A DNA stretch of 38,343 nucleotides from Actinomadura soli (GCF_005889715.1 NZ_VCKW01000054.1:1-38343), one strand, 5' to 3'; shown: positions 15,460-23,875, counted from the first letter of the stretch. Notes: a model not told the origin generated them from the sequence alone. Made by a program: numbers and translations.

Positions 15460-17031
15460 ATGGGGAAGGGCGACAGCGTGAAAGCGCAGGACTGCTGTCG
15501 GGAAGAGGCGTTGTTGAACAACGACGCGCCGTCGTGGCCGGGGTTGCACTCGGCCGAACGACGGGTACTCGATCATCAACTCAAGCTGCACCGATGGGCA
15601 AGAAGCGAACCGGGGCGCCGGTTCGACGACGTGTTCAACTTGGTCTATGACCGGGCCACCTTGGTGGTGGCCTGGGAAAGGGTGTCGGGCAACCGGGGCG
15701 CCAGGACGGCCGGAGTGGACGCGGTCACCCGCTACCACATCCAGGAACGCCATGGAGTGATCCCGTTCCTGGAGGAGCTGCGCTCCTCGCTCAAGGACGG
15801 ATCGTTCACCGCGCTGCCGGTCAAGCAGGCCGTGATCCCCAAGAAGAACGGCAAGGTCCGTTATCTGGGCATCACGACTCTGCGCGACCGGGTCGCGCAG
15901 ATGGCGCTCAAGCTGATCCTGGAACCGATCTTCGAGGCCGACTTCTACCCTTCCAGTTACGGGTATCGGCACGGACGTCGGGCTCAGGACGCCATCGCCG
16001 AGATCCACCGCTTCACCCGCAAGCCGTCGACCTACGACTGGGTCATCGAGGGCGACATCAAGGCTTGCTTCGACAACGTCGACCATCACGTCCTGATGGA
16101 GCTGGTGGCCGAACGCATCAAGGACCGCAAGGTTCTGCGGCTGGTGTCCGCGTTCCTGCGGGCCGGGGTTGTCGAGTTGCATGGTGGATTCGCGGAGACC
16201 CTCACCGGCACTCCGCAAGGAGGGATCGTCTCCCCGCTGCTGGCCAACATCTATCTTTCTGTCCTAGATCGGCACTTCGCCCGGATCTGGGACACCGAGA
16301 TGACCCCCGGATGGCGGCGGCAGCAACGCCGCCGCCGAGGGCTGCCGAACTTCCGTCTGGTGCGCTACGCCGACGACTTTGTCGTGCTGGTGCACGGCAC
16401 CCGGGCCGAGGCCCAGGCGCTGAAGACGCAGATCGGTGAGCTGCTGGCCCGCAGGCTGAAGATGACCCTCTCGGACGAGAAGACCCACATCACCCACATC
16501 GACGACGGCTTTGTCTTCCTGGGCTTCCACATCCAGCGCAGGCCCTTCGGTGACGGCCGTCGCGTCGTGCTCACCATCCCGGCCAAGCAGGCACTGGCCT
16601 CGGTGATGCACAAGATCAAGAAACTGACGGGGCGGGGCGCGACCTCGTGCTCGTTGGAGGAGGTGTTGCGGACGGTCAACCCGGTCCTGCGGGGCTGGGC
16701 GGCCTATTTCCGCTACGGCGTTTCCAAGCGAACGTTCTCCTACCTGGGCTGGTTCGCCTGGTGGAGGCTGCTGCTCTGGATCCGCCGCAAGCACCCCCAC
16801 CTGACCTGGAAACAGTTGCGGCGGCGCTACTACGGCACCGACCGCATCACCGAGGGCGGCATCGTTCTCTACAACCCGGCGAGGATGCGGGTCGAGCGCT
16901 ACCGCTTCCGCGGAGCGCAGATCAGCACGCCCTACAACATCGACGAGGTCGACCCCGACGGAGCACGCTTCCGCCGGACCAGCCACGACGATCAGGGCTT
17001 CGTCGGCCAGGTCAGTGAATACCTCGCTTGA
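15460..17031 (+). CDS. ltrA: Group II intron reverse transcriptase/maturase
   Basis: A 523-residue LtrA-type protein needed for intron splicing and retrohoming. Reverse transcriptase blocks are clear: KKNGKVRYLGITTLRDRVAQ, YGYRHGRRAQDAIAEI, VIEGDIKACFDNVDHHVL, the GTPQGGIVSPLLANIYLS block and the catalytic RYADDFVVL near residue 305. The maturase (X) domain follows (LRGWAAYFRYGVSKRTFSYL, WKQLRRRYYG). The C-terminus ends soon after STPYNIDEVD with no HNH endonuclease motifs, so retrohoming would be endonuclease-independent. The ATG at 15460 is used; a GTG at 15478 preceded by GGGGAAGGG is an alternative. The frame is intact. Confidence 0.95.
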   Translation: MGKGDSVKAQDCCREEALLNNDAPSWPGLHSAERRVLDHQLKLHRWARSEPGRRFDDVFNLVYDRATLVVAWERVSGNRGARTAGVDAVTRYHIQERHGVIPFLEELRSSLKDGSFTALPVKQAVIPKKNGKVRYLGITTLRDRVAQMALKLILEPIFEADFYPSSYGYRHGRRAQDAIAEIHRFTRKPSTYDWVIEGDIKACFDNVDHHVLMELVAERIKDRKVLRLVSAFLRAGVVELHGGFAETLTGTPQGGIVSPLLANIYLSVLDRHFARIWDTEMTPGWRRQQRRRRGLPNFRLVRYADDFVVLVHGTRAEAQALKTQIGELLARRLKMTLSDEKTHITHIDDGFVFLGFHIQRRPFGDGRRVVLTIPAKQALASVMHKIKKLTGRGATSCSLEEVLRTVNPVLRGWAAYFRYGVSKRTFSYLGWFAWWRLLLWIRRKHPHLTWKQLRRRYYGTDRITEGGIVLYNPARMRVERYRFRGAQISTPYNIDEVDPDGARFRRTSHDDQGFVGQVSEYLA

Positions 17032-17049
17032 CCCATCGGATCACGTGGA

Positions 17050-17147
17050 GAGCCGGATGCTCGGCCAACGGGCACGTCCGGTTCGGCGGGCGGGGACGAG
17101 GAGACCGACGCTGGAAACAGCGCACGGCGTCTCGTCCCCGACCCAAC
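17050..17147 (+). ncRNA. Group II intron domains V and VI
   Basis: Domain V (17050-17084) starts GAGCCGGATGC and ends ACGTCCGGTTC, with outer-stem pairing and a variant loop; it is 35 nt against the usual 34. Domain VI is a long hairpin: GGG-CGGGGACGAG (17088-17100) pairs with CTCGTCCCCG (17131-17140) and CCC (17142-17144). The A at 17141 is left unpaired, seven bases from the 3' end, exactly where the lariat branch-point adenosine belongs. This strongly supports a splicing-competent end. Confidence 0.9.
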
Positions 17148-17434
17148 ACCTCGAACTCGACCGCCGCGGCGCCGAGATGCTCTTCCAGGTCCTGACCGAA
17201 CGCGAGGAGAAGAACAGCGTCGCGATCGCCTCCAACGCCTCCTTCAGCGAATGGGGCAACACCTTCTCCGATCCCCGGCTCTGCGCCGCCATCATCGACC
17301 GGCTCACCTTCAACGGCACCATCATCGAGACCGGAAGCGAATCCTACCGCCTCGCCCACTCCAAAGCCCGCCAGAACCTTGCCTCCACCCACTGACCCCA
17401 CGACATTACGGCCTGATCCACAAGCCCGGAGCCA

Positions 17435-17450
17435 ACTGTCCTTTGACAGT
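17435..17450. terminator. Small hairpin between istB and the SUKH gene
   Basis: ACTGTC, a CTTT loop and GACAGT form a perfect 6-bp stem, 40 bases after istB and between convergent genes. There is no T-run. It may be a terminator or belong to the IS21 right end. Confidence 0.35.
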
Positions 17451-17613
17451 GGATCTGAGGCATAGATGAGGCCCGACCTGGGGTGCCTCGGATTCGCTGG
17501 CTATCCGGTGGCCTCTGTTCGCCACCGAACCTGAGGCAGGCGATCTGGTCGGCGGGGCCCCGGTGCAGCCGCGTTCGCGGGGCCAGGATGCAGCGGCGTG
17601 TGAGGACTTCCTG

Positions 17614-18177
17614 TCAGACGTCCCAGTCGAGCACGCCATCGATGACGACAGGGTGATAATGGCCGATGGCGGTCTGCGTCTCCAGGGCCACGGCCAGGTC
17701 GGCGAGCAACCTGCCGAGCGACGCCTGGCCCCTAAATGCGAAGTCGACTCCGTCGTACTTGAGATACTCGCCGACCCGGCCCTGCGTGGCGCCCGGCCGC
17801 TGGTCGATGATCACGCCGTCGCCGGTGATGCCCCACGCCACCGGAACCCAATGCAAGTGGAACCACATGGGCTCATCCTCGTCGTCGGCGGCGGGGGCCA
17901 GCCGCCGATAGGTATCCACGATGCCCGCGACGGACAGCAGCGCGTGCCCGCCGGGCAAGAAGCCGGCGCTCCGCCAGTGGTCTTCCGACGTTCCGTCGTT
18001 GTGTGACAACAGTTCCGCCAGCTCAGGCAGGAACGGCATGCCGAGCTCCCGCTCTGCGGCCAGTACATCTGAGGGATCGGCCGGAGGGTTCAACGAGGCG
18101 TGGCTCAGTGGAGCGTGTGCTGCCAACCATCGGACAACCTGCGCCCATGACTCATCGAGCGGGGGAGGGATGTTCAT
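17614..18177 (-). CDS. SMI1/KNR4 (SUKH) family protein
   Basis: A 187-residue soluble protein. The SUKH pattern is visible: a helix-rich start, DVLAAERELGMPFLPELAEL with LLSHNDGTSE (the family's loop acidic/glycine region), then GHALLSVAGIVDTYRRL, and a C-terminal GVIIDQRPGATQGRVGEYL block. Many bacterial SUKH proteins are immunity proteins against contact-dependent or secreted toxins; others have household roles. No toxin gene is recognised next to it. The ATG at 18177 overlaps the stop of a short upstream frame (ATGA). Orphan immunity protein is my best guess. Confidence 0.82.
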   Translation of the reverse strand: MNIPPPLDESWAQVVRWLAAHAPLSHASLNPPADPSDVLAAERELGMPFLPELAELLSHNDGTSEDHWRSAGFLPGGHALLSVAGIVDTYRRLAPAADDEDEPMWFHLHWVPVAWGITGDGVIIDQRPGATQGRVGEYLKYDGVDFAFRGQASLGRLLADLAVALETQTAIGHYHPVVIDGVLDWDV

Positions 18178-18446
18178 CTAGAAGCAATACCATCGACTAT
18201 CACGACCCGCGCCACCATAGACAGACATCTCACCTGTCGCCGACCCGTCAATGAGCAGCGGGGGAGCGGTCGAGCTGACCGAACCCACCTCGGACGGATC
18301 CCTAGCGGTTCGACGGCTGCCGCCAGCGGCAGCAGCACCCGGTGCCCCTCAGGTTCGCTGATAACGACCCACGAATGCCTCACCATCGATGGCAGTGCCT
18401 CGTACTCAGCGGCAGGGGACACAACCAAGCCGTCCCACGGGGCCAC
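18174..18446 (-). CDS. Possible small gene coupled to the SUKH gene, unrecognised
   Basis: A 90-residue open frame whose TGA overlaps the ATG of the SUKH gene (ATGA), the layout of a coupled gene pair. The first half is protein-like (SPAAEYEALPSMVRHSWVVI, then SEPEGHRVLLPLAAAVEPLG). The second half is arginine-rich and looks non-coding. It overlaps the longest possible start of the divergent pentapeptide gene but not the shorter one at 18554. It could be a real short partner, a 3'-frameshifted gene or chance. Confidence 0.28.
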   Translation of the reverse strand: MAPWDGLVVSPAAEYEALPSMVRHSWVVISEPEGHRVLLPLAAAVEPLGIRPRWVRSARPLPRCSLTGRRQVRCLSMVARVVIVDGIASR

Positions 18447-19630
18447 TTCAAACCGTCATGACGTTCCGAACCGGCCCCACCAATGGTCCCAGTTCAAGAC
18501 GTCCAGCCGGGGCCATTTACGAACGTCATAGCCACGGTGAGCGTCTGAGAGGTGTGAGCGAATCGATCGGTCGTCCCCCGGATGGTCCAGCGCCTGCCCA
18601 AGAACCCGCTTCCGAACCTGGCGGGGGCGAGCGGTCTCGGTCCGGCGGCGGGGAGCCTGACGTCCTGATGCCCAGCCGGGCAGAGTTGGACGCGCTGCCC
18701 GCTGAGAAACGCTTAGAACTGCTGGAGCTGAGACGCCAGCGTGAGGCCGCCGAACGCGACCACCGGGCGCAGGAACGAGAGCGTCGGCGTCAGAGTCTTC
18801 ACCAGTGGTTCAACAGCCTCGGCATCCTGGTCGGTGTCATCGTCGCTGGCAGCGGGCTGGTCGCGACAGCTCTGACCTTGCGCGCCGGGCAACAAGATCT
18901 GCGCACAGCACGCGACAGCCTGCGCACCGCCCAGGAAGGCCAGGTCACCGACCGCTACATCAGAGCCACCGAGCAACTGGGCTCCGGCAAGCCCGAGGTA
19001 AGGCTGAGCGCCATCTACGCCCTCGAACGCGTCGCATCGGATTCTCCCCGCGACACCGGCACCATCCTCGATGTGCTCGCCAGTTATGCCCGGATTCACG
19101 ATCCCGCCCCCGGGGCCCACGACGCCGACCTGCCGGCTCAGTGTCCTCCCGACCTCTCGGCCGCCCTCACTGTGATAAGCCGATTACCGCGGACGGCCGG
19201 GGCGCTGCACCCGCTGAATCTGCGAGAGGTCCGATGTCCTGGCATCAGCTTGCTCAAGGCCGATCTTCGCGGCAGCGACTTGTACGGAGCCAACCTCACC
19301 GCCGCCACGCTCAACCAGGCGGATCTGCGCAAGGCCAACCTGACCGCGGCGAATCTGGCCGCCGCCGAACTGAAAGGCGCGACCTTCACCGGCGCTGACC
19401 TAGGCGCTGCGGAACTGTCCAGCACCTACCTCGACGGCGCCGACTTGGCGGGGGTGGACATGACCGGAGCATCCCTGGCCGGGGCGACCCTCGCCGGCAC
19501 GAACCTGACCGGCGCCAACCTCTCCAGAGCCAACCTGACCGGCATCGAAGGCATGACCGCCCAGCAAATACGCAAGATCGCCAAAACAGACCGCCACACC
19601 AAATTCGGACCACTGCCGACCGGCGACTAA
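18389..19630 (+). CDS. Pentapeptide-repeat protein with a membrane helix
   Basis: A protein of up to 413 residues. After a disordered N-terminus comes a charged, probably coiled-coil region (KRLELLELRRQREAAERDHR). One membrane helix follows (NSLGILVGVIVAGSGLVATA, near 142-165). The conserved block QVTDRYIRATEQLGSGKPEV and LSAIYALERVASDSPRD is typical of actinobacterial members. A right-handed pentapeptide helix (A-N/D-L-X-X repeats, residues ~290-395) completes it, starting LLKADLRGSDLYGANLTAA. The role is unknown; DNA-mimic activity is known only for other members. The start is uncertain: 18389 is the longest, 18458 and GTG 18554 are alternatives, and the first ~55 residues look non-coding. 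Confidence 0.8.
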   Translation: MAVPRTQRQGTQPSRPTGPLQTVMTFRTGPTNGPSSRRPAGAIYERHSHGERLRGVSESIGRPPDGPAPAQEPASEPGGGERSRSGGGEPDVLMPSRAELDALPAEKRLELLELRRQREAAERDHRAQERERRRQSLHQWFNSLGILVGVIVAGSGLVATALTLRAGQQDLRTARDSLRTAQEGQVTDRYIRATEQLGSGKPEVRLSAIYALERVASDSPRDTGTILDVLASYARIHDPAPGAHDADLPAQCPPDLSAALTVISRLPRTAGALHPLNLREVRCPGISLLKADLRGSDLYGANLTAATLNQADLRKANLTAANLAAAELKGATFTGADLGAAELSSTYLDGADLAGVDMTGASLAGATLAGTNLTGANLSRANLTGIEGMTAQQIRKIAKTDRHTKFGPLPTGD

Positions 19631-19891
19631 CACGCCACCAAGGTCCCAGCACCACCGCACCGCCCACACCGGCGAATACGACTCAGTCGAATACGACAGG
19701 CCACCAGTCCCGAACCTTTCCGTTTCCGGACTTAGGTTTCCGGCGGCAGCGTCACGTTCGGATGAGCTCTTCCGCCCAGCTGGTTCGGTTCCTGAAGGAT
19801 GACCGGCCGTGGATGAGCCGGGCAGACAAACCAGCCCTGAACGATCAGCGTCATAAACCGCCCGGTTCGCGCAGGGGCAATCCGGCGATAG

Positions 19892-20365
19892 GAGCGCCTG
19901 GCCGCTGTCACCTCCGCCGGCCTGGTGCGCCGGGACGGGGCCTTCACCTGGGTCTCCGGGGCCGAGGCGGAGGTGGGTGTGCCCAGCATCGACGGTGTCG
20001 CGCTGCCCGGCCAGCGGATCGCCATCCTCGACCTCCCGAGTCTCGCCCTGGCCACCGGGGCGGGCGAGGTCCATTTCGACTTCGCCGTCGGCGCTTCGGC
20101 TGGCCGCCGACGCGGCGAGCCGGCCTCCACCGAGGTCCTCATCGACCTTAAGGGAAACGGCCCGTCCGGCGACCCTCTCCGCATCCGCCGCCACCTCTTC
20201 CACCCCGCCGGCCAGCGCCCCCTCACGGCCCTCGGCGTCGAGCGGCCCCTCGGCCTGCGCGGCGAACCTGCCTGCCCGGGCCTGCACACCCCCGAAGCCC
20301 TGCTCGACCCGGCCCTCACCGTCGAGCGGATGACGGCCATCGGAACCACCTTCGCCACCGTGTGA
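19892..20365 (+). pseudogene. C-terminal remnant, possibly a saccharopine dehydrogenase-like oxidoreductase
   Basis: An open frame of ~157 codons (GTG start at 19925 possible) with protein-like composition: PSIDGVALPGQRIAILDLPS, ATGAGEVHFDFAVG, then GLHTPEALLDPALTVERMTA. The last block resembles the C-terminal end of actinobacterial saccharopine dehydrogenase-like NAD(P)-binding proteins. The N-terminal Rossmann domain is absent, and a stop codon at 19889 ends the homology region upstream. I read it as a 5'-truncated relic, but the family assignment is weak. Confidence 0.4.
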
Positions 20366-20530
20366 CGGGGTCGACCAAGGACGACGACGGAGGGCAGGAC
20401 TCACCGCCAGAACCCGACCAGGGCGCTGATCAGCGTCAGGTCGCCCCGGGGGGCGCATCGGAGCGGCCAACGGCGATAGGGCGCCACGCATGCCCCCCGG
20501 TACCGCCGCCGGCCGGTCCGATGTTGCTGC

Positions 20531-20809
20531 TCAGGCGGGGGCGAGGCAGGCGTACCAGGAGGACGGACCATACACCGAGCGGGCCCATTCGTCGCGGTCC
20601 CAGCCGGTGACGGCCCGGCCGGTGAGTGCGGTGATGACGGCGGCCGCCGCGGCTTGCGCGCCCGTGGTGTCCCCAGCGCGCTGGCTGTTGCCGAACAGCC
20701 CGAACTCGGGCACCTCGATAGCGCCGTCCGGGCCGGTCAGCTCCCACCGGCCCTCATCGCGCCACAGGCACAGGTCCCCGTCGTCCCAGCCGCGGCCGGT
20801 CTCGAACAT
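20531..20809 (-). CDS. Small hypothetical protein
   Basis: A 92-residue open frame with convincing protein composition: CLWRDEGRWELTGPDGAIEV, PEFGLFGNSQ, then AAAAVITALTGRAVTGWDRD. There is no membrane segment, signal peptide or known motif. It lies 110 bases downstream of the response regulator on the same strand, so it may be the last gene of that transcript. Function unknown. Confidence 0.55.
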   Translation of the reverse strand: MFETGRGWDDGDLCLWRDEGRWELTGPDGAIEVPEFGLFGNSQRAGDTTGAQAAAAAVITALTGRAVTGWDRDEWARSVYGPSSWYACLAPA

Positions 20810-20919
20810 CGGCGGGGGGCCGGGGTCGTGACAGGTGGGCTGGTCGAAACGCGGTGCAGATCACGACCTGGGCGAACTCGATCACCGATCCGCGTGACAG
20901 CGCGCCGCTTGGACACGGG

Positions 20920-21567
20920 TCATTCGCGGAGGTAGGCGAGGACGGCGCGGACCCGGCGGTGGTCCTCAGTGCTGTCGGCGGGCAGGTCGAGTTTGGTGAA
21001 GATGGCGTTGATGTGCTTGCCGACCACCTTCTCGCTGACCATCAGCCGTTTGGTGATCGCCGCGTTGGAGCGTCCCTCGGCCATGAGGGCGAGGACCTCC
21101 CGTTCGCGGGGGGTGAGGCGGCCGAGGGGGTCGTTGCGGCGCGTGATCAGCTGGCGAACCACCTCCGGCTCGATGACGCAGCCCCCGGCGGCGACCCGTT
21201 CGACTCCCTCCACGAAGTCGCCGACGTCGAGCACGCGATCCTTGAGCAGGTAGCCGACGCCGCCCGAGTCGGTCGACTCAAGCAGCTTGGCGGCGTACGC
21301 GGTCGCCACGTACTGGCTGAGGACGAGCACCGGCAGCCCCGGCTGCTCGGCGCGCAGGGCGATGGCGGTGCGCAGTCCCTCGTCGGTGAAGGTCGGCGGC
21401 ATCCGCACGTCGGTGATCACGACATCGGGCCGGTGTTCGGCGACGGCGGTGGCCAGCGTCGCCGAATCGCCCACCGACGCGACGACCCGGTGGCCGAAGC
21501 GGTCGAGCAGGGCGACCAGGCCCTCGCGGGGAAGGACCGCGTCGTCGGCGAGCACTATTCGGAGCAT
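20920..21567 (-). CDS. LuxR/NarL-type response regulator
   Basis: A 215-residue regulator. The receiver domain (about 1-120) has the acidic pair of LRIVLADDAVLPREGL, the phosphoacceptor Asp of DVVITDVRMPP (near 53) and the conserved Lys of GYLLKDRV. The C-terminal NarL-type HTH (about 148-205) begins LGRLTPREREVLALMAEGRS and continues NAAITKRLMVSEKVVGKHIN. Its start overlaps the 3' end of the histidine kinase gene by 13 bases, so they form one two-component operon. The divergent ABC transporter is the likely target (inference from position). Confidence 0.93.
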   Translation of the reverse strand: MLRIVLADDAVLPREGLVALLDRFGHRVVASVGDSATLATAVAEHRPDVVITDVRMPPTFTDEGLRTAIALRAEQPGLPVLVLSQYVATAYAAKLLESTDSGGVGYLLKDRVLDVGDFVEGVERVAAGGCVIEPEVVRQLITRRNDPLGRLTPREREVLALMAEGRSNAAITKRLMVSEKVVGKHINAIFTKLDLPADSTEDHRRVRAVLAYLRE

Positions 21568-22793
21568 GGCAGCTCCAGCCGGACGGTGGTCGGCCCTCCC
21601 CGGGGGCTGGTCAGGGTCAGGGTGCCGTCGAGGGCGTCGACGCGGTCGGCGAGCCCGGTCAGGCCGCTGCCCTTGGCGGGGTCCGCGCCGCCGGACCCGT
21701 CGTCGTGGATCTCGATGCGCAGGAGCCGGCCGGTCAGCGTTGCGGTGATCTCGACGCGGGACGCACGGGCGTGCTTGGCCGCGTTCGTGAGGGCCTCGGC
21801 GACGACGAAGTAGGCCGCCGACTCGACGGCGGCGGGTTGTCGGCCGGGCAGGTCCAGCTCGACGGTCACCGGCAGCGGCGACCGGTCGGCCAGCTCGGCG
21901 ACCGCCGCCGGGAGGCCGAAGTCCGTGAGCACCCGCGGATGGATGCCGCGTACCAGCTCACGCAGCTCGGTGAGGGCGGATCTGGCCTCGCCGGTGGCCT
22001 CGGCGATCAGGGACCTGGCCGCCTCGGGGTGGGTTTCGAGCTCCATCTGGGCCCTGACGAGGATCATGCCGAGCTGGAGCAGGCGTTGCTGGGCGCCGTC
22101 GTGGAGGTCGCGTTCGATCCGCCGGCGCTCGACCTCGAAGGCGTCGATGAGCCGAGCCCGGGATCGGGTCAGCGTGCGGATCCTCCCGTCGTCGGCGGAC
22201 AACAGCAGCCGGGCCAGCTCTGCCTGGAGCATCGCGGCCGCGGCCGTGGCGTAGCCGAGCAGTATCACGGTGGCCGCGATGGCGAGGGCCGCTCCCCCCG
22301 CGATGAAGGGCGACCCGGCGCTCGCGCCGGGTCCCGCCGACGCCGACCCGTCGCCTGCTCCCGACTCGACGAAACTGGCCGCGCCGCTGGCGAAGATCAG
22401 CGCCGGGGCGAGCCCGACCACCAGCGCCATCAGGTTGATGAACAGCAGGACGCTGCCGTTCAGCACCAGGAAGGCCAGTTCCCTCCAGGTGACGGCCTCG
22501 GTGTAGCGGCCGCGCAGCCACCGGGCGAAGCCGGGCCGCTCCGGCGGGCGGTGCGGGTCCGGCAAGGCCGGGCCGCCCAGCAACATCACCCGGCGTCTCT
22601 CGACGGCCACCAGCGGCCGGACGAGCTCAGGCGTGAGGATCACTCCTCCGGCCAGCAGCGCGGGCGGCAGCCAGACCACGGTGGCCAGGCCGGTCAGGAC
22701 ACCGGAGACGGCATAGCCGAACGTCCGCAGCGGCCACGCCGACAGGACGAACCGAAACGGCCGATGGCGGATCGCCTCTGCCGCGGTCGTCAT
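21555..22793 (-). CDS. DesK/NarX-type sensor histidine kinase
   Basis: A kinase of ~412 residues. The N-terminal half has four to five hydrophobic segments of the actinobacterial putative-sensor type (RHRPFRFVLSAWPLRTFGYA, then LLFINLMALVVGLAPALIFA). The HisKA_3 dimerisation motif has the phosphorylated histidine in ERDLHDGAQQRLLQLGMILV. The ATPase domain has AEALTNAAKHARAS and a late GSGLTGLADRVDALDG. The ATG at 22793 has AGGACG ahead; ATGs at 22817 and 22826 are alternatives. It is transcribed with the response regulator and diverges from the ABC operon, a layout often seen for envelope-stress or antimicrobial-peptide responses. Confidence 0.92.
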   Translation of the reverse strand: MTTAAEAIRHRPFRFVLSAWPLRTFGYAVSGVLTGLATVVWLPPALLAGGVILTPELVRPLVAVERRRVMLLGGPALPDPHRPPERPGFARWLRGRYTEAVTWRELAFLVLNGSVLLFINLMALVVGLAPALIFASGAASFVESGAGDGSASAGPGASAGSPFIAGGAALAIAATVILLGYATAAAAMLQAELARLLLSADDGRIRTLTRSRARLIDAFEVERRRIERDLHDGAQQRLLQLGMILVRAQMELETHPEAARSLIAEATGEARSALTELRELVRGIHPRVLTDFGLPAAVAELADRSPLPVTVELDLPGRQPAAVESAAYFVVAEALTNAAKHARASRVEITATLTGRLLRIEIHDDGSGGADPAKGSGLTGLADRVDALDGTLTLTSPRGGPTTVRLELPCSE

Positions 22794-22918
22794 CTTCGTC
22801 CTGCCGGAGGCCGCCATGCCCGCCATGGTAAAGGGGCAGCCGCCGCTGTTCGGTAGGGCTGGCCCTCCCGTCAAGATGGAGCCACGGCCTCCTGCGCGGC
22901 GTTCCGGCGCTGGCTTTG

Positions 22919-23875
22919 ATGGTTGCCGTGAACGCGAATCGACGAGACGCCGCGCCCACGATCGAGGTCCGTGGCGTGCGCAAGCAGTACGGGCGTGTCC
23001 TCGCGGTGGACGGCCTGTCCTTCACCGTCCCGCCCGGGCGGGTGACCGGGTTCGCCGGCCCCAACGGAGCCGGCAAATCGACGACGCTGCGATTGATCCT
23101 CGGCCTGGACGCGCCCGATGAGGGCAGTGCCCTCATCGGCGGCCGTCCCTACCGCGGCCTGCGTACGCCCCTGCGCGAGGTGGGGGCGCTGCTGGACGCG
23201 GGCGCGATCCATCCGGGCCGGCGCGCCGACGATCACCTGCTGTGGTTGGCGCACAGCAACGGGCTGCCCGTGCGGCGGGTCCGGGAGGTCCTTGAGCAGG
23301 TCGGCTTGGCGCAGGTGGCGCGGCGCCGGGCCGGCGGCTTCTCCCTGGGGATGAGGCAACGCCTCGGCATCGCCGCAGCGCTTCTCGGGGACCCGCCGGC
23401 ACTGATGTTCGACGAGCCGGTGAACGGCCTTGATCCTGAGGGCGTGCACTGGATCCGCGGGCTGCTGCGCGGCTTGGCGGCCCAGGGCCGGACCGTGCTG
23501 GTCTCCAGTCATCTGATGAGCGAGCTCGAGGACACCGCCGATCACTTCGTCGTCGTCGGCCGGGGACGGCTCCTGGCCGACGCCGCCGTGCGCGATGTGC
23601 GCGACGCCGCTTCGGAGGGGCGCTACGTGCTGCGGACCCCGCGGCCGCCCGAGGCGGCCGGCCCGCTGCGGTCCGCCGGTGCCGCCGTGACCGTCTCCGG
23701 CCCGGACTCGCTGATCGTCGGCGGCCTGGCCGCCGACCGGATCGCGGCGCTGGTCACCGCGGCCGGGGTGACGTTCTCGGAGCTCACCGCGCACCGGGCG
23801 TCACTGGAGGAGGCGTATCTCCGCCTCACCCGCGCGGTCACCGACTACACCGCGTCGGCGGAGGAGCGGCGGTGA
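22919..23875 (+). CDS. ABC transporter ATP-binding protein
   Basis: A 318-residue ABC ATPase of the drug-exporter/bacitracin class. It has Walker A GPNGAGKST, a Q-loop-like region (REVGALLDAGAIHPGRRADD), signature FSLGMRQRLGIAAALLGDPP and Walker B ALMFDEPVNGLDP, then the H-loop SSHLMSELE. About 90 C-terminal residues form the accessory region usual in this class. The ATG at 22919 is used; GTG at 22928 is possible. Its TGA overlaps the GTG start of the first permease, so the three genes form a coupled operon, divergent from the kinase/regulator pair. Confidence 0.94.
   Translation: MVAVNANRRDAAPTIEVRGVRKQYGRVLAVDGLSFTVPPGRVTGFAGPNGAGKSTTLRLILGLDAPDEGSALIGGRPYRGLRTPLREVGALLDAGAIHPGRRADDHLLWLAHSNGLPVRRVREVLEQVGLAQVARRRAGGFSLGMRQRLGIAAALLGDPPALMFDEPVNGLDPEGVHWIRGLLRGLAAQGRTVLVSSHLMSELEDTADHFVVVGRGRLLADAAVRDVRDAASEGRYVLRTPRPPEAAGPLRSAGAAVTVSGPDSLIVGGLAADRIAALVTAAGVTFSELTAHRASLEEAYLRLTRAVTDYTASAEERR

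Larger units (their letters stand above)
14912..17147 (+). mobile_element. Group II intron, 2236 nt, with reverse transcriptase
   Basis: The 5' end is GTGCGCC, a standard group II 5' boundary (GUGYG). The 3' end is AC. The boundaries are fixed independently by the istB reading frame, which is restored exactly on removal. A reverse transcriptase gene fills the middle (domain IV), and domains V and VI fold as expected at 17050-17147. Domains I-III should occupy 14912 to about 15450. Insertion is sense-oriented, directly after the Walker B codons of istB, so splicing could in principle rescue IstB. The pairing of the 5' exon end (TGGGCT) with an intron EBS1 was not resolved by eye. Confidence 0.93.
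14386..17395 (+). pseudogene. istB: istB ATPase gene split by a group II intron
   Basis: Exon 1 (14386-14911) encodes NLTDPAVDAAIDTACRSLRL, the Walker A motif GDSGTGKSH and the Walker B stretch VDLLCIDELG. Exon 2 (17148-17395) encodes LELDRRGAEMLFQVLTEREE, then RLCAAIIDRLTFNGTIIETG. Removing 14912-17147 rejoins the codon T|AC and gives the expected DELGYLELD, about 257 residues in all. IstB is the AAA+ helper of IS21 transposition. There is no ATG, GTG or TTG before the homology starts, only internal ones from 14527. A small deletion at the istA/istB junction may have removed the start, so even the spliced message may be inactive. Confidence 0.88.
13485..17400 (+). mobile_element. IS21-family remnant (istA 3' part and istB) containing a group II intron
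   Basis: The left part of the element, including the 5' half of istA and the left end, is missing. The istA 3' part runs straight into istB, and istB is split by a group II intron. A short ACTGTC-CTTT-GACAGT hairpin lies at 17435-17450. I cannot define the right inverted repeat, so the right boundary is approximate. Confidence 0.8.

Noticed and set aside
14257-16218. A 653-codon minus-strand open frame across istB and the intron
   Set aside because: It is antisense to istB, the intron ribozyme and the reverse transcriptase, and crosses the well-defined intron boundary.
19400-20491. A 363-codon minus-strand frame opposite the pentapeptide repeats
   Set aside because: Antisense frames of GC-rich repeat genes stay open by composition; there are no motifs, and the plus strand is clearly coding up to 19630.
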